5,166 nt of DNA from assembly GCA_900547125.1 (NCBI GenBank), contig URFU01000122.1, positions 1 through 5,166 of the forward strand. Direction: 5' to 3'. The stretch's first letter is position 1. Each line of letters starts with the position of its first letter. The translations under genes were made by a program, and so were the position numbers. Below the pieces are notes generated by a model, which did no database searches, was not told where the DNA came from, and was given only the letters and a program-made list of their open reading frames with translations. Positions 1-5,166 of this stretch are shown piece after piece. The DNA comes from an uncultured Collinsella sp. (GTDB lineage Bacteria; Actinomycetota; Coriobacteriia; Coriobacteriales; Coriobacteriaceae).

Positions 1-2086
1 CATTGGCCTCGACGACCTGATCCGAAACATGCTCAAACACGGCAGCGAGATCGGGCTCCAGGCCTTCCAGCTCGCGAATACGCCGCTTGCGCTCCAGGGC
101 GCCCGAGGCCTCGCCGGCATCGAGTCCTCCGCGCACCAGGCCGCCACAGCTCACTCGGGCGCCATCGTGAGTCACATAGGTCACACCGTCAACGACTGGT
201 GCCGCCAGCGCGGCAGCCAAGTCATCAGCCACGTAATAGCCGCCAAGCAGGGCCTCGACAACCGGGCCATAACCGGAACGCACGGACAGACGATCGACCA
301 AACGCGAACCGGCAGCGCCCCTAGCAGCAGCACCGCCGCTCACGCCGCGCGCCATCAGCAGCGCCTCCCCTGAGGCCATCATTAGGTCCAGAGCCGCACG
401 GCCGGCACGCTCAAGCGTGGCGGCGTCATCAAACAGCAGGGCATCGATATCGCCGGCAAGCAGCTGCTCGACCAGACCCTCGAGCTCACGAGGGGCCTCG
501 AGCACATCGCCCAGACGACCCGAGACATCATCGCCCAACGCGCCCATCAGACGGCTCACCAGCGGCGAGCTGTCAGCCATGCGGGCATCGAGCTTCTTTT
601 GGCTCGCGAGCTCAGAGCGAACCTCGGACAGTTTATTGCGCGCCTCGCTCTCGCGATTACGCAGGTCCTTCAACGCCGCACGGGCGACCTCGGTGGCCTC
701 ACGCGCATCGACCTGGGCTTGGCGAGCCTGATCGAGAGCACCTTCGAGCTCCTCAGCGCGGTCGCGACGGCTCTCGAGCGAGGCCGTGACCTCCTCGAGC
801 TGCTCGTCGATCTGCTCCAGGCGCGAGGCGTACATGTTGTCCTCGACCTCGGCGTTGCTCAGCGAGTCCTTCACCTTGGCAAGCTCGAGCGCGGCGTTAT
901 CGGCCGCACGCTGCACATCGCGCTGCTCGCGCGTAAGCTGCGAAATCTGATTGTCGAGCGCAACGCGACGCTCGTGGAGCTGGGCGGCGGCAGGACCGGC
1001 GGCGTCAACGTCGTCCTGGGCCTGCATGTGCGCACCGGTAACTTCCTCAAGCTGGGCACGCGCATCCTCGAGCTCCTCGACCACGCGACGACGCTGATGT
1101 TCGGAGCTCGATATCTGGCCGCGCATGTCGGACAGGCGCGACACCATGTTGTGGCCTTTTTCCTCGAGCAGGCGCATATCGGAGTTAATGCGGCCGACCA
1201 CGTCTTGCATATGGCGGCGCTGCTCGCCCAGATCGCCCACAAAAAGGCCCTTTTCCTCGAGCATGACCTGGAGCTTCTCGAGCTCGCGCTCCTTTTCGCC
1301 CAGGCGGTACTGCGCAAGCTCAAGCTCGGCAGCGCCCTCCTTGGAGCGGCTCTCCAGGTCGTTCCACTGCGACTGCAGCGAACGGAGCTCGTCGACGGCC
1401 AGCATCTGCGTAAGCTCGTTCGCGCGCGAGGACAGCTCTTTGTACTTGCGCGCGCGATCGACCTGACGCTCCAGCGGCCGCAGCTGACGGGCGATCTCTT
1501 TATTGATGTCGCGGGCACGGGTCAGGTGCTCGTCCATCGATTTAATCTTTTTGAGCGCACGCTCCTTGCGGCGCTTGTGCTTGGAGATGCCGGCAGCCTC
1601 CTCGATCAGGGCGCGGCGCTCCTCGGGGCGGCTCTGCAAAATGGCGTCGAGCTTGCCCTGGCTGATGATGGAATGCGTATCCTTGCCCAGGCCCGAATCG
1701 TGCAGGATGTCCTGAATGTCCATCAGGCGGCACGGGCTCGAGATGATGAGGTACTAGCATTCGCCCGAGCGATACATACGACGGGTGATGGCGACCTCGT
1801 CAAAGTCGACGGGCAGCATATGGTCCGAGTTATCGAGCACCAGCGTGACCTCGGCGACACCCACCGGCTTGCGCGCCGACGAGCCCGAGAAGATGACGTC
1901 CTCCATGGCCTGGCCGCGCAGCTGCTTGGCACTCTGCTCGCCCAGGACCCACAGAATCGAGTCGGAGATGTTCGATTTTCCCGAGCCGTTGGGACCGACG
2001 ATGACGGTCAGGCCCGGCTCAAATGACATATGGGCACGGTCGGCAAACGACTTGAACCCTTTGAGCGTGAGGGACTTGAGATACAC
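1..2086 (-). pseudogene. smc: Chromosome partition protein SMC, 5' part, interrupted by an in-frame TAG and cut by the window edge
   Basis: SMC is the ATPase core of the bacterial condensin (with ScpA and ScpB) that organises and segregates the chromosome. The GTG at 2084-2086 begins MYLKSLTLKGFKSFAD, the usual SMC N-terminus, 10 bp after the rnc stop. Seen in order: Walker A GPNGSGKSN (residues 31-39); LGEQSAKQLRG; RSGE before the break; Q-loop region SIISQGKLD (139-147, Q143); RPEERRALIEEAAGI (153-167); a long charged coiled coil (about 170-500); the hinge (about 506-654), ending in VTHDGARVSCGGLVRGG; then the start of the returning coil. Codon 111 is TAG, where the family has Glu in the GESEYLIN-type motif. 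All other codons down to position 2 are open, with no frameshift, so the lesion is a single substitution. Residue 695 is the last in view; SMC proteins are usually near 1,180 residues, so the second ATPase half lies outside. As written, the product is a useless 110-residue fragment. Identity is certain; whether the stop is biological or a sequence error is not. Confidence 0.9.
1754..1756 (-). other. smc: In-frame amber stop (codon 111) within smc
   Basis: The minus-strand reading is GGC GAA TGC TAG TAC CTC ATC. The family consensus at this point is G-E-S-E-Y/F-L-I-N, so TAG replaces a Glu codon and GAG to TAG is one G-to-T change. The reading frame resumes at once with YLI, followed by PCRLMDIQDIL, so no base has been gained or lost. 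No in-frame start just downstream could restore the Walker A half of the ATPase domain. Confidence 0.9.
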
Positions 2087-2088
2087 GG

Positions 2089-2094
2089 TTCCTC
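2089..2094 (-). promoter_or_regulatory. Ribosome binding site of smc, supporting the GTG start
   Basis: GAGGAA on the minus strand lies in the 10-bp gap between the rnc TAA (2097-2099) and the smc GTG (2084-2086). It leaves only 2 nt after GAGGAA, or 4 nt if GAGG is taken as the core. The short spacing and the GTG suggest modest initiation, probably helped by ribosomes finishing rnc. No ATG nearby would give the conserved N-terminus. Confidence 0.55.
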
Positions 2095-2096
2095 GC

Positions 2097-2822
2097 TTAA
2101 ACAGGCTTCTTGTTGAGAATCACGCCGTTGGTGGTGTAGCCCATGCGATCGAGTGCCTCGAGCGCAGCGGCTCCCTCGGCCTCCTTCTTGGAGGAACCGG
2201 TGCCGCGGCCCTGGCGAATACCGTCGATGAGAACCACAGCGGTAAAGGTGGGCGCATGCGCGGGGCCCTCGGAGCCGACCAGCTTATACGCGGGAGGCTC
2301 GTGGCCATCTGCCTGCACGCACTCCTGCAAGAACGACTTGGGGTTCGCGGGGTGCTCGGCACGCTCGGTGGCCAGGTGCGGCTTAAGCGTACGGTGGATG
2401 AACTCCGCTGCCGCATCCCAGCCGGCATCCAGGTACAGCGCACCCACGAGCGACTCGTATACGTTCTCGAGCGCCGAGTGAAGGCCGCGCGCGCCGGTAC
2501 CGGTCTCGGAAGCACCAAAGATGATGATGTCGTCGATACCCAGCTCGTGCGATACCTCGGACAGCGTGGCGCCCGAGACAAGGGACACCTTCAGGCGCGT
2601 GAGCTTGCCCTCGTCAAACTCGGGATAGGACTCAAAGAGCGAACGGGCCACCACGGCGCCCAAAATGGAATCGCCCAAAAACTCAAGGCGCTCATAGCTG
2701 GCAGAGACCGGCTGACCCTCGACGGCCGAGGGATGTGTGAGCGCCGCGCGCAGCAGCACCTTGTTATTGAACTCATGGCCCAGGATCTCCTGGGCGCGCG
2801 TGAGTCGTTCAGACAAAGCCAA
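2097..2822 (-). CDS. rnc: Ribonuclease III
   Basis: RNase III cleaves double-stranded RNA in the cytoplasm, chiefly in rRNA precursor processing and mRNA decay. The 241-residue product has the usual length and two domains. The nuclease domain (about 1-150) carries the signature YERLEFLGDSIL (43-54) with catalytic E47 and D51, and ENVYESLVGALYLD (119-132) with E123. A double-stranded RNA-binding domain follows (about 160-227), from NPKSFLQECVQ to GTGSSKKEAEGAAALEAL. Where E. coli and Bacillus have D-x-x-E (E. coli D114/E117), this protein has N120-V-Y-E123, so one expected metal ligand is Asn. The start is a TTG (2820-2822), chosen because AAGGAGG lies 8 nt upstream and the next residues, ALSERLTRAQEILGHEF, match family N-termini. 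It lies 3 bp after acpP and 10 bp before smc, so it is surely co-transcribed. Identity is certain; whether the Asn alters activity is unknown. Confidence 0.97.
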   Translation of the reverse strand: MALSERLTRAQEILGHEFNNKVLLRAALTHPSAVEGQPVSASYERLEFLGDSILGAVVARSLFESYPEFDEGKLTRLKVSLVSGATLSEVSHELGIDDIIIFGASETGTGARGLHSALENVYESLVGALYLDAGWDAAAEFIHRTLKPHLATERAEHPANPKSFLQECVQADGHEPPAYKLVGSEGPAHAPTFTAVVLIDGIRQGRGTGSSKKEAEGAAALEALDRMGYTTNGVILNKKPV

Positions 2823-2825
2823 GAC

Positions 2826-3068
2826 TTAGGCCTCCTTGGCGTTTTCGATCGCGTCGACGGCGTCGGCGACAGAGTTGAGCGACAGCAGGGTCTCGTCATC
2901 GATCTCGAGGTCGAACTCGTCCTCGATGGCCGTCACCAGCTGCAGACGCTCGAGCGAATCGGCATCGAGATCGTCAAAAGTGGTCTCGTCGCTAATGTCG
3001 GCGACATCGACGCCGAGCACGTCAGCGGCGACTTCGGCGATCTTATCGAAGATTTCGGAGCGGTCCAT
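2826..3068 (-). CDS. acpP: Acyl carrier protein
   Basis: AcpP carries growing acyl chains on a 4'-phosphopantetheine arm in type II fatty acid synthesis. It also delivers acyl groups to PlsX, encoded just upstream. The 80-residue, very acidic product has the expected size and four-helix pattern. The attachment motif is DLDADSL (33-39), with S38 as the predicted modified serine, followed by the recognition helix ERLQLVTAIEDEFDLEI. The family usually reads DLGADSL, so D35 replaces Gly. The ATG at 3066-3068 has AGGAAG just upstream (core AGGA, 6 nt spacing). The gene stands 114 bp from plsX, a gap that holds a stem-loop, and only 3 bp before rnc. Its higher-quality start codon fits the abundance of ACP. 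A specialised polyketide-type carrier protein is unlikely given the plsX and rnc context. Confidence 0.96.
   Translation of the reverse strand: MDRSEIFDKIAEVAADVLGVDVADISDETTFDDLDADSLERLQLVTAIEDEFDLEIDDETLLSLNSVADAVDAIENAKEA
2831..2837 (-). promoter_or_regulatory. Ribosome binding site of rnc, embedded in the end of acpP
   Basis: The minus strand reads AAGGAGG, a near-ideal Shine-Dalgarno, inside the last sense codons of acpP (AAG GAG GCC, residues K-E-A) and 8 nt before the TTG at 2822. It decides the rnc start and implies that translation of acpP and rnc is coupled. Confidence 0.85.
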
Positions 3069-3092
3069 AGCGCTTCCTCTCGTATGTCATGG

Positions 3093-3107
3093 AACACAAC
3101 ACAACAC
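3093..3107. repeat. Three tandem AACAC units (GTGTT on the transcribed sense) in the acpP leader
   Basis: Three perfect head-to-tail copies of the 5-mer AACAC occupy 15 bp of the plsX-acpP spacer, read as GTGTT three times on the mRNA strand. They lie directly 3' of the stem-loop at 3111-3142 in the direction of transcription, giving a U-rich but G-interrupted tract. This may simply be slippage-prone spacer sequence; no function is evident. Confidence 0.6.
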
Positions 3108-3110
3108 GGC

Positions 3111-3142
3111 AATCGGAGCCGCGTTGCAATACGGCTCCGATT
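3111..3142 (-). promoter_or_regulatory. Perfect 11-bp stem-loop in the plsX-acpP spacer
   Basis: AATCGGAGCCG and CGGCTCCGATT are perfect reverse complements separated by a 10-nt loop (TATTGCAACG on the minus strand). The stem is GC-rich and stable. What follows on the minus strand is GCCGTGTTGTGTT rather than a clean U-run, so a classical intrinsic terminator is doubtful. It could be a leaky terminator, an mRNA 3'-end stabiliser for plsX, or a 5' leader structure for acpP-rnc-smc. The structure is plainly visible; its role is inference. Confidence 0.6.
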
Positions 3143-3182
3143 CTACCCCACACGGTACAGGTTGAGCCACGTAACGAGGCTC

Positions 3183-4202
3183 TTATAAAACGATACCGTC
3201 CATGGAATTGGCAACGTCCTGGACAAGCCCGGCGCGCACGGCCTGGGCCGCGGCAAGCGTACCGTTCTTGACGGCCTCGACCGACGTGGCACCGTGGCCG
3301 ATCAACACGACGCCGCGCAGGCCCAGCAGGATCGCGCCGCCCTTGGCATCGCCCGAAAGCTTGGCCTTAATCTCGCGCATCTGCTTTTTGATGAGCAGTG
3401 CGGCGATCTTGGTGCCGAGCGAGGCCATAAAGGCACCCTTGAGCTCCTGCAGCAAAAACTTGGCAGCGCCCTCGGTGGCCTTGAGCGCGATGTTGCCCGA
3501 CATGCCGTCGGCGACCACGACGTCAAAATTGCCCGACGTAAGGTCGGTGCCCTCACAGTTGCCCACAAAGCCGGGAACCGCTGCCTTCATGGCCGGGAAG
3601 CACGACTTGGTAAAGATGGAGCCCTTCTCGTCCTCGGTGCCATTGGCAAGCAGACCCACGCGAGGATGCTCAATGCCCAAAACCACACGGGCATAGGCAG
3701 AGCCCATCTGGGCGAAGCGCACCATATCGTCCACCGTGACATCGGGATTGGCGCCCATATCGCACAGCACCGTCAGGCCGCCGGCGCGATTGGGCAGTGC
3801 GTTGGTCAGGCACGGACGGACCGGCTGCTTCTTGCCCTCTGCCAAATACCTAAACGGTGTGACGTAGGCCGTGGCGGCAGCGGTCATGGCACCGGTCGAG
3901 CCGGCCGAGAAAAACGCGTCCGCATTGCCCTTCTTAATGGCACGGCACGCAAGCACGATCGAGGACTTGCGCTTGGTCATCACGGCGCGAATGGGATCGT
4001 CCTCCATGCTGATGACATCGGGGGCCTCCAGAGCCTCCACGCGGGCATGCGCTGCGGCAAAGGAGTTGACGATTTCGGCGGGACCGACGGCCAAGACCTC
4101 GATCTCGGGATCTGCCGCAAGCGCAGCCTCGATACCATCGAGAACAACCTGAGGCTTCTCGTCTCCGCCCACAACGTCTACACAAACGCGAACGTTACTC
4201 AT
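3183..4202 (-). CDS. plsX: Phosphate acyltransferase PlsX
   Basis: PlsX converts acyl-ACP and orthophosphate to acyl-phosphate, the donor PlsY uses to acylate glycerol-3-phosphate in the first step of phospholipid synthesis. It is a peripheral membrane enzyme. The 339-residue length is typical. Family blocks appear in order: VDVVGGDEKP (8-17, the DAMGGDxxP region), KRKSSIVLA (77-85), ADAFFSAGSTGA (94-105, usually SAGNTGA), CDMGANPDV (147-155), LLANGTEDEKG (184-194), GFVGNCEGTDL (211-221) and DVVVADGMSGNIALKATEG (227-245), and near the C-terminus GAILLGLRGVVLIGHG. The DAMGGD and SAGNTGA motifs are altered (DVVGGD, S102 for Asn), probably lineage variation. The ATG at 4200-4202 has AAGGAG (4211-4216) 8 nt upstream. 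A terminator-like hairpin lies directly before that site, so plsX probably receives only part of the rpmF transcription or has its own promoter. The substrate carrier acpP is the next gene. Confidence 0.96.
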   Translation of the reverse strand: MSNVRVCVDVVGGDEKPQVVLDGIEAALAADPEIEVLAVGPAEIVNSFAAAHARVEALEAPDVISMEDDPIRAVMTKRKSSIVLACRAIKKGNADAFFSAGSTGAMTAAATAYVTPFRYLAEGKKQPVRPCLTNALPNRAGGLTVLCDMGANPDVTVDDMVRFAQMGSAYARVVLGIEHPRVGLLANGTEDEKGSIFTKSCFPAMKAAVPGFVGNCEGTDLTSGNFDVVVADGMSGNIALKATEGAAKFLLQELKGAFMASLGTKIAALLIKKQMREIKAKLSGDAKGGAILLGLRGVVLIGHGATSVEAVKNGTLAAAQAVRAGLVQDVANSMDGIVL

Positions 4203-4220
4203 TTCATATGCTCCTTATAC

Positions 4221-4250
4221 AAAAATGGCCGACTCATTGAGCCGGCCATT
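4221..4250 (-). terminator. Intrinsic terminator or attenuator between rpmF and plsX
   Basis: On the minus strand AATGGCCGGCTC pairs with GAGTCGGCCATT (11 Watson-Crick pairs and one G-U) around an AAT triloop, stem 4224-4250. A T5 run (4221-4225) closes it, overlapping the last two bases of the stem. This is a good intrinsic terminator by shape. It lies 40 bp after the rpmF stop and ends 4 nt before the plsX Shine-Dalgarno, so it would separate highly expressed rpmF from plsX. Read-through could be partial. The opposite strand has no T-run after the stem, so it is one-directional. Confidence 0.75.
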
Positions 4251-4253
4251 GTG

Positions 4254-4267
4254 GTTCCAGTTGGAAC
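4254..4267. repeat. Short inverted repeat beside the rpmF terminator
   Basis: GTTCC and GGAAC flank a 4-nt spacer (AGTT on the plus strand), 3 bp upstream of the terminator stem in transcription order. As RNA it would form a small 5-bp hairpin; as DNA it is a 14-bp dyad of operator size. It might be a regulator site for plsX or a chance palindrome. Nothing else in the window repeats it. Confidence 0.4.
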
Positions 4268-4290
4268 GGCATCGTATCCAGAGTATACAG

Positions 4291-4470
4291 TTACTCGGTA
4301 ACGATAACCTCGCGGTCCTTGTAGAAACCGCAGCTGGGGCACACGTGGTGCGGGAGCTTAACAGCGCCGCAACGGGGGCACGTGGACTGAGCCGCAGCCG
4401 AGATTTTCATGTTGGCGGAACGACGGGTATGGGTGCGAATACGACCCTGCTTTTGTTTAGGTACGGGCAT
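4291..4470 (-). CDS. rpmF: 50S ribosomal protein L32
   Basis: L32 is a small zinc-binding protein of the large ribosomal subunit. The 59-residue product opens MPVPKQKQGRIRTHTRRSAN, the basic N-terminal tail of the family. It then has a four-cysteine zinc ribbon, C31-P-R-C34 and C44-P-S-C47, in the order CPRCGAVKLPHHVCPSCG, and ends FYKDREVIVTE. All four metal-binding cysteines are present, so this is the zinc-bound form rather than the cysteine-free paralogue made under zinc limitation in some bacteria. The ATG at 4468-4470 has AAGGAAGG (4476-4483) 5 nt upstream, a strong site that fits a ribosomal protein. The family almost always has a YceD/DUF177 gene directly before it, as here (64-bp gap), and plsX often follows. 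A terminator-like hairpin lies 40 bp beyond the stop. Confidence 0.97.
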   Translation of the reverse strand: MPVPKQKQGRIRTHTRRSANMKISAAAQSTCPRCGAVKLPHHVCPSCGFYKDREVIVTE

Positions 4471-4475
4471 AGTGA

Positions 4476-4483
4476 CCTTCCTT
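4476..4483 (-). promoter_or_regulatory. Ribosome binding site of rpmF
   Basis: AAGGAAGG on the minus strand, 5 nt before the ATG at 4470. It confirms a very short gene that could be missed by length cut-offs. Confidence 0.8.
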
Positions 4484-4534
4484 ATGAACTATCCAGTGTG
4501 GCGATTACGCGCAAGTAGCGATACTACCACAGTT

Positions 4535-5089
4535 TTACTCGTCAAGCTTGAGATTCTTCAATGCTGCAAATGGATTTTCCGTGGCAGCGGCCCATTCGGC
4601 CTCCGCCTTGGCGGCGCAATCGCATTGCTCGACGTTGAGATTGATGCCGCAGGTGGGGCAAAGGCCGCGGCAATCGGGCTTGCACAGGACAACGAACGGC
4701 GTGTCCATGACGACCGCGTCGTTGATGGGCTCGCCCAGATCGACAATGCGATCCTCGCCCAGCAACTCGTAGCCGTCTTCGTAGGCCTCGGGGTCCTCGG
4801 GCTCGTTAAAGAGGTAGAACTCCTCGATCTCGCCTGCGATATCAAACGATGCGGGCTCCAGGCAGCGATCGCACTCGCCGGTGGCGTGAGCGCGGACCAT
4901 GCCCGAAAGCAGAACACCGGTACCGGCGTTGGTAAAGACCACGTCGTAGGAAATGCCGTCCTGCAGCTGGTACTCCTTCTCGCCCACCGTGTAGGTGGCG
5001 ACATCGACCTTGCCGGTCAGCGGATAAGAGTCTCCGGGAAACTCGAGCTGCTCGGAAAGATCGACGGTTACGCTCGGGAACTCAGCCAT
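4535..5089 (-). CDS. YceD family (DUF177) protein
   Basis: Members of this family are encoded beside rpmF in most bacteria and have been linked to normal 23S rRNA accumulation; the biochemical role is not settled. The 184-residue product has an N-terminal beta-rich part and a C-x-x-C pair, ECDRCLEPA (C73, C76). A very acidic middle follows (about 87-124), then the diagnostic tail DTPFVVLCKPDCRGLCPTC and GINLNVEQCDC, with C136, C140, C144, C147, C156 and C158. This looks like a metal site, though that is inference. I chose the ATG at 5087-5089, giving MAEFPSVTVDL, because it overlaps the upstream stop (TAATG) and fits the family. A longer frame from a TTG at 5138-5140 would add 17 residues of arginine-rich sequence lying wholly inside the upstream gene, and is unlikely. 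No strong Shine-Dalgarno is seen, so translation is probably coupled to the preceding gene. Confidence 0.92.
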   Translation of the reverse strand: MAEFPSVTVDLSEQLEFPGDSYPLTGKVDVATYTVGEKEYQLQDGISYDVVFTNAGTGVLLSGMVRAHATGECDRCLEPASFDIAGEIEEFYLFNEPEDPEAYEDGYELLGEDRIVDLGEPINDAVVMDTPFVVLCKPDCRGLCPTCGINLNVEQCDCAAKAEAEWAAATENPFAALKNLKLDE

Positions 5090-5166
5090 TACCACTGACC
5101 GTTCTGCTGGGCGGCGCCCTCGTTGAGCTGCTGACGGCAACGGGTAACGGTGCCGGTCAGGCTCTT
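5089..5166 (-). CDS. C-terminal tail of an unidentified upstream gene (partial)
   Basis: The last 25 codons of a minus-strand frame enter from the right edge and end at TAA (5089-5091), reading KSLTGTVTRCRQQLNEGAAQQNGQW. The stop shares one base with the DUF177 ATG, a typical operon overlap that supports this being a real gene. The polar, glutamine-rich tail could end a coiled-coil protein. In related genomes a DivIVA-like or phosphopantetheine adenylyltransferase gene can precede the DUF177-rpmF pair, but too little is visible to name it. Confidence 0.6.
   Translation of the reverse strand, partial: KSLTGTVTRCRQQLNEGAAQQNGQW

Noticed and set aside
871..1518. Minus-strand open frame of 215 codons within smc
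   Set aside because: It is out of frame with the SMC reading, which is continuous through the same stretch; its arginine- and serine-rich product is typical of an off-frame translation. It does not indicate a frameshift.
1754..1756. TAG read as selenocysteine or pyrrolysine recoding in smc
   Set aside because: Selenocysteine uses TGA, and SMC has no reason to carry pyrrolysine. The consensus residue is Glu, one base from TAG, so mutation or error is simpler.
599..2026. Plus-strand open frame of 475 codons opposite smc
   Set aside because: It is an antisense shadow of smc caused by high GC and coiled-coil codon bias. It is leucine-rich and low in complexity, with no recognisable domain, whereas the minus strand gives unmistakable SMC.
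3143..3182. TAGAAT (minus strand, at the stem-loop edge) as a -10 box for acpP
   Set aside because: It overlaps the first arm of the stem-loop, which would place the transcription start inside the stem, and no convincing -35 lies 16-18 bp upstream.
3164..3182. Five-bp inverted repeat GAGCC/GGCTC just after the plsX stop
   Set aside because: The stem is too short and lacks a T-run, so it is not supported as a terminator.
1785..3188. Plus-strand open frame of 467 codons spanning the smc start, rnc and acpP
   Set aside because: It runs antisense across three real genes and their junctions; the protein matches no family I recognise and no promoter or clear binding site precedes it.
3294..4301. 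Plus-strand open frame of 335 codons opposite plsX
   Set aside because: It is a codon-bias shadow of plsX; histidine- and glycine-rich composition without motifs, and it ends in the terminator/rpmF region.
4471..4534. Possible promoter for rpmF (TAGTAT preceded by TG) in the DUF177-rpmF gap
   Set aside because: No -35 hexamer at proper spacing (13 or 19 bp only), and these genes are normally co-transcribed; not enough to call.
5087..5140. Longer DUF177 start at the TTG at 5138-5140
   Set aside because: The extra 17 residues lie within the upstream gene and look like off-frame sequence; the ATG overlapping the upstream TAA fits the family start.

Overview
The window is a conserved, co-directional housekeeping cluster, read entirely on the minus strand. 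In transcription order it holds the tail of an unidentified gene, a YceD/DUF177 protein, rpmF (ribosomal protein L32), plsX (phosphate acyltransferase), acpP (acyl carrier protein), rnc (RNase III) and smc (chromosome condensation ATPase, cut off by the left window edge). The DNA is GC-rich with strong codon bias, which is why long spurious open frames appear opposite the real genes. The high GC, the YceD-rpmF-plsX order running straight into acpP-rnc-smc, and the style of the proteins suggest an actinobacterial gut-type organism of the Coriobacteriia (Collinsella-like). That assignment is an inference from memory of the families, not a search result.

Layout from high to low coordinates: 5089-5166 is the C-terminal tail of an upstream gene whose TAA overlaps the DUF177 ATG. 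DUF177 lies at 4535-5089 and rpmF, only 59 codons, at 4291-4470. A strong terminator-like hairpin (4221-4250) sits between rpmF and plsX, with a second small inverted repeat just upstream. plsX is at 3183-4202. A 114-bp spacer holding a perfect 11-bp stem-loop (3111-3142) and a small tandem repeat precedes acpP (2826-3068). rnc (2097-2822) follows after 3 bp and uses a TTG start whose ribosome binding site lies in the last acpP codons. smc starts with GTG at 2086 after a 10-bp gap and runs out of the window. There is no gene-free stretch longer than about 115 bp.

Functionally the genes link ribosome production (DUF177 in 23S rRNA maturation, L32, RNase III in rRNA processing), phospholipid synthesis (PlsX consumes acyl-ACP, AcpP is the carrier) and chromosome segregation (SMC). 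This is a recognised bacterial neighbourhood; unlike Bacillus, no fabD or fabG lies between plsX and acpP.

The main oddity is an in-frame TAG (1754-1756) at codon 111 of smc, inside the conserved N-terminal ATPase domain. The remaining 584 codons to the window edge stay open in the same frame and encode clear SMC sequence. This is either a recent nonsense mutation or a sequence error; two neighbouring residues also depart from consensus. A second point is RNase III, where an expected metal-binding aspartate is asparagine (N120). I see no mobile element, CRISPR array, tRNA or rRNA gene, and no sign of a new multi-gene system.
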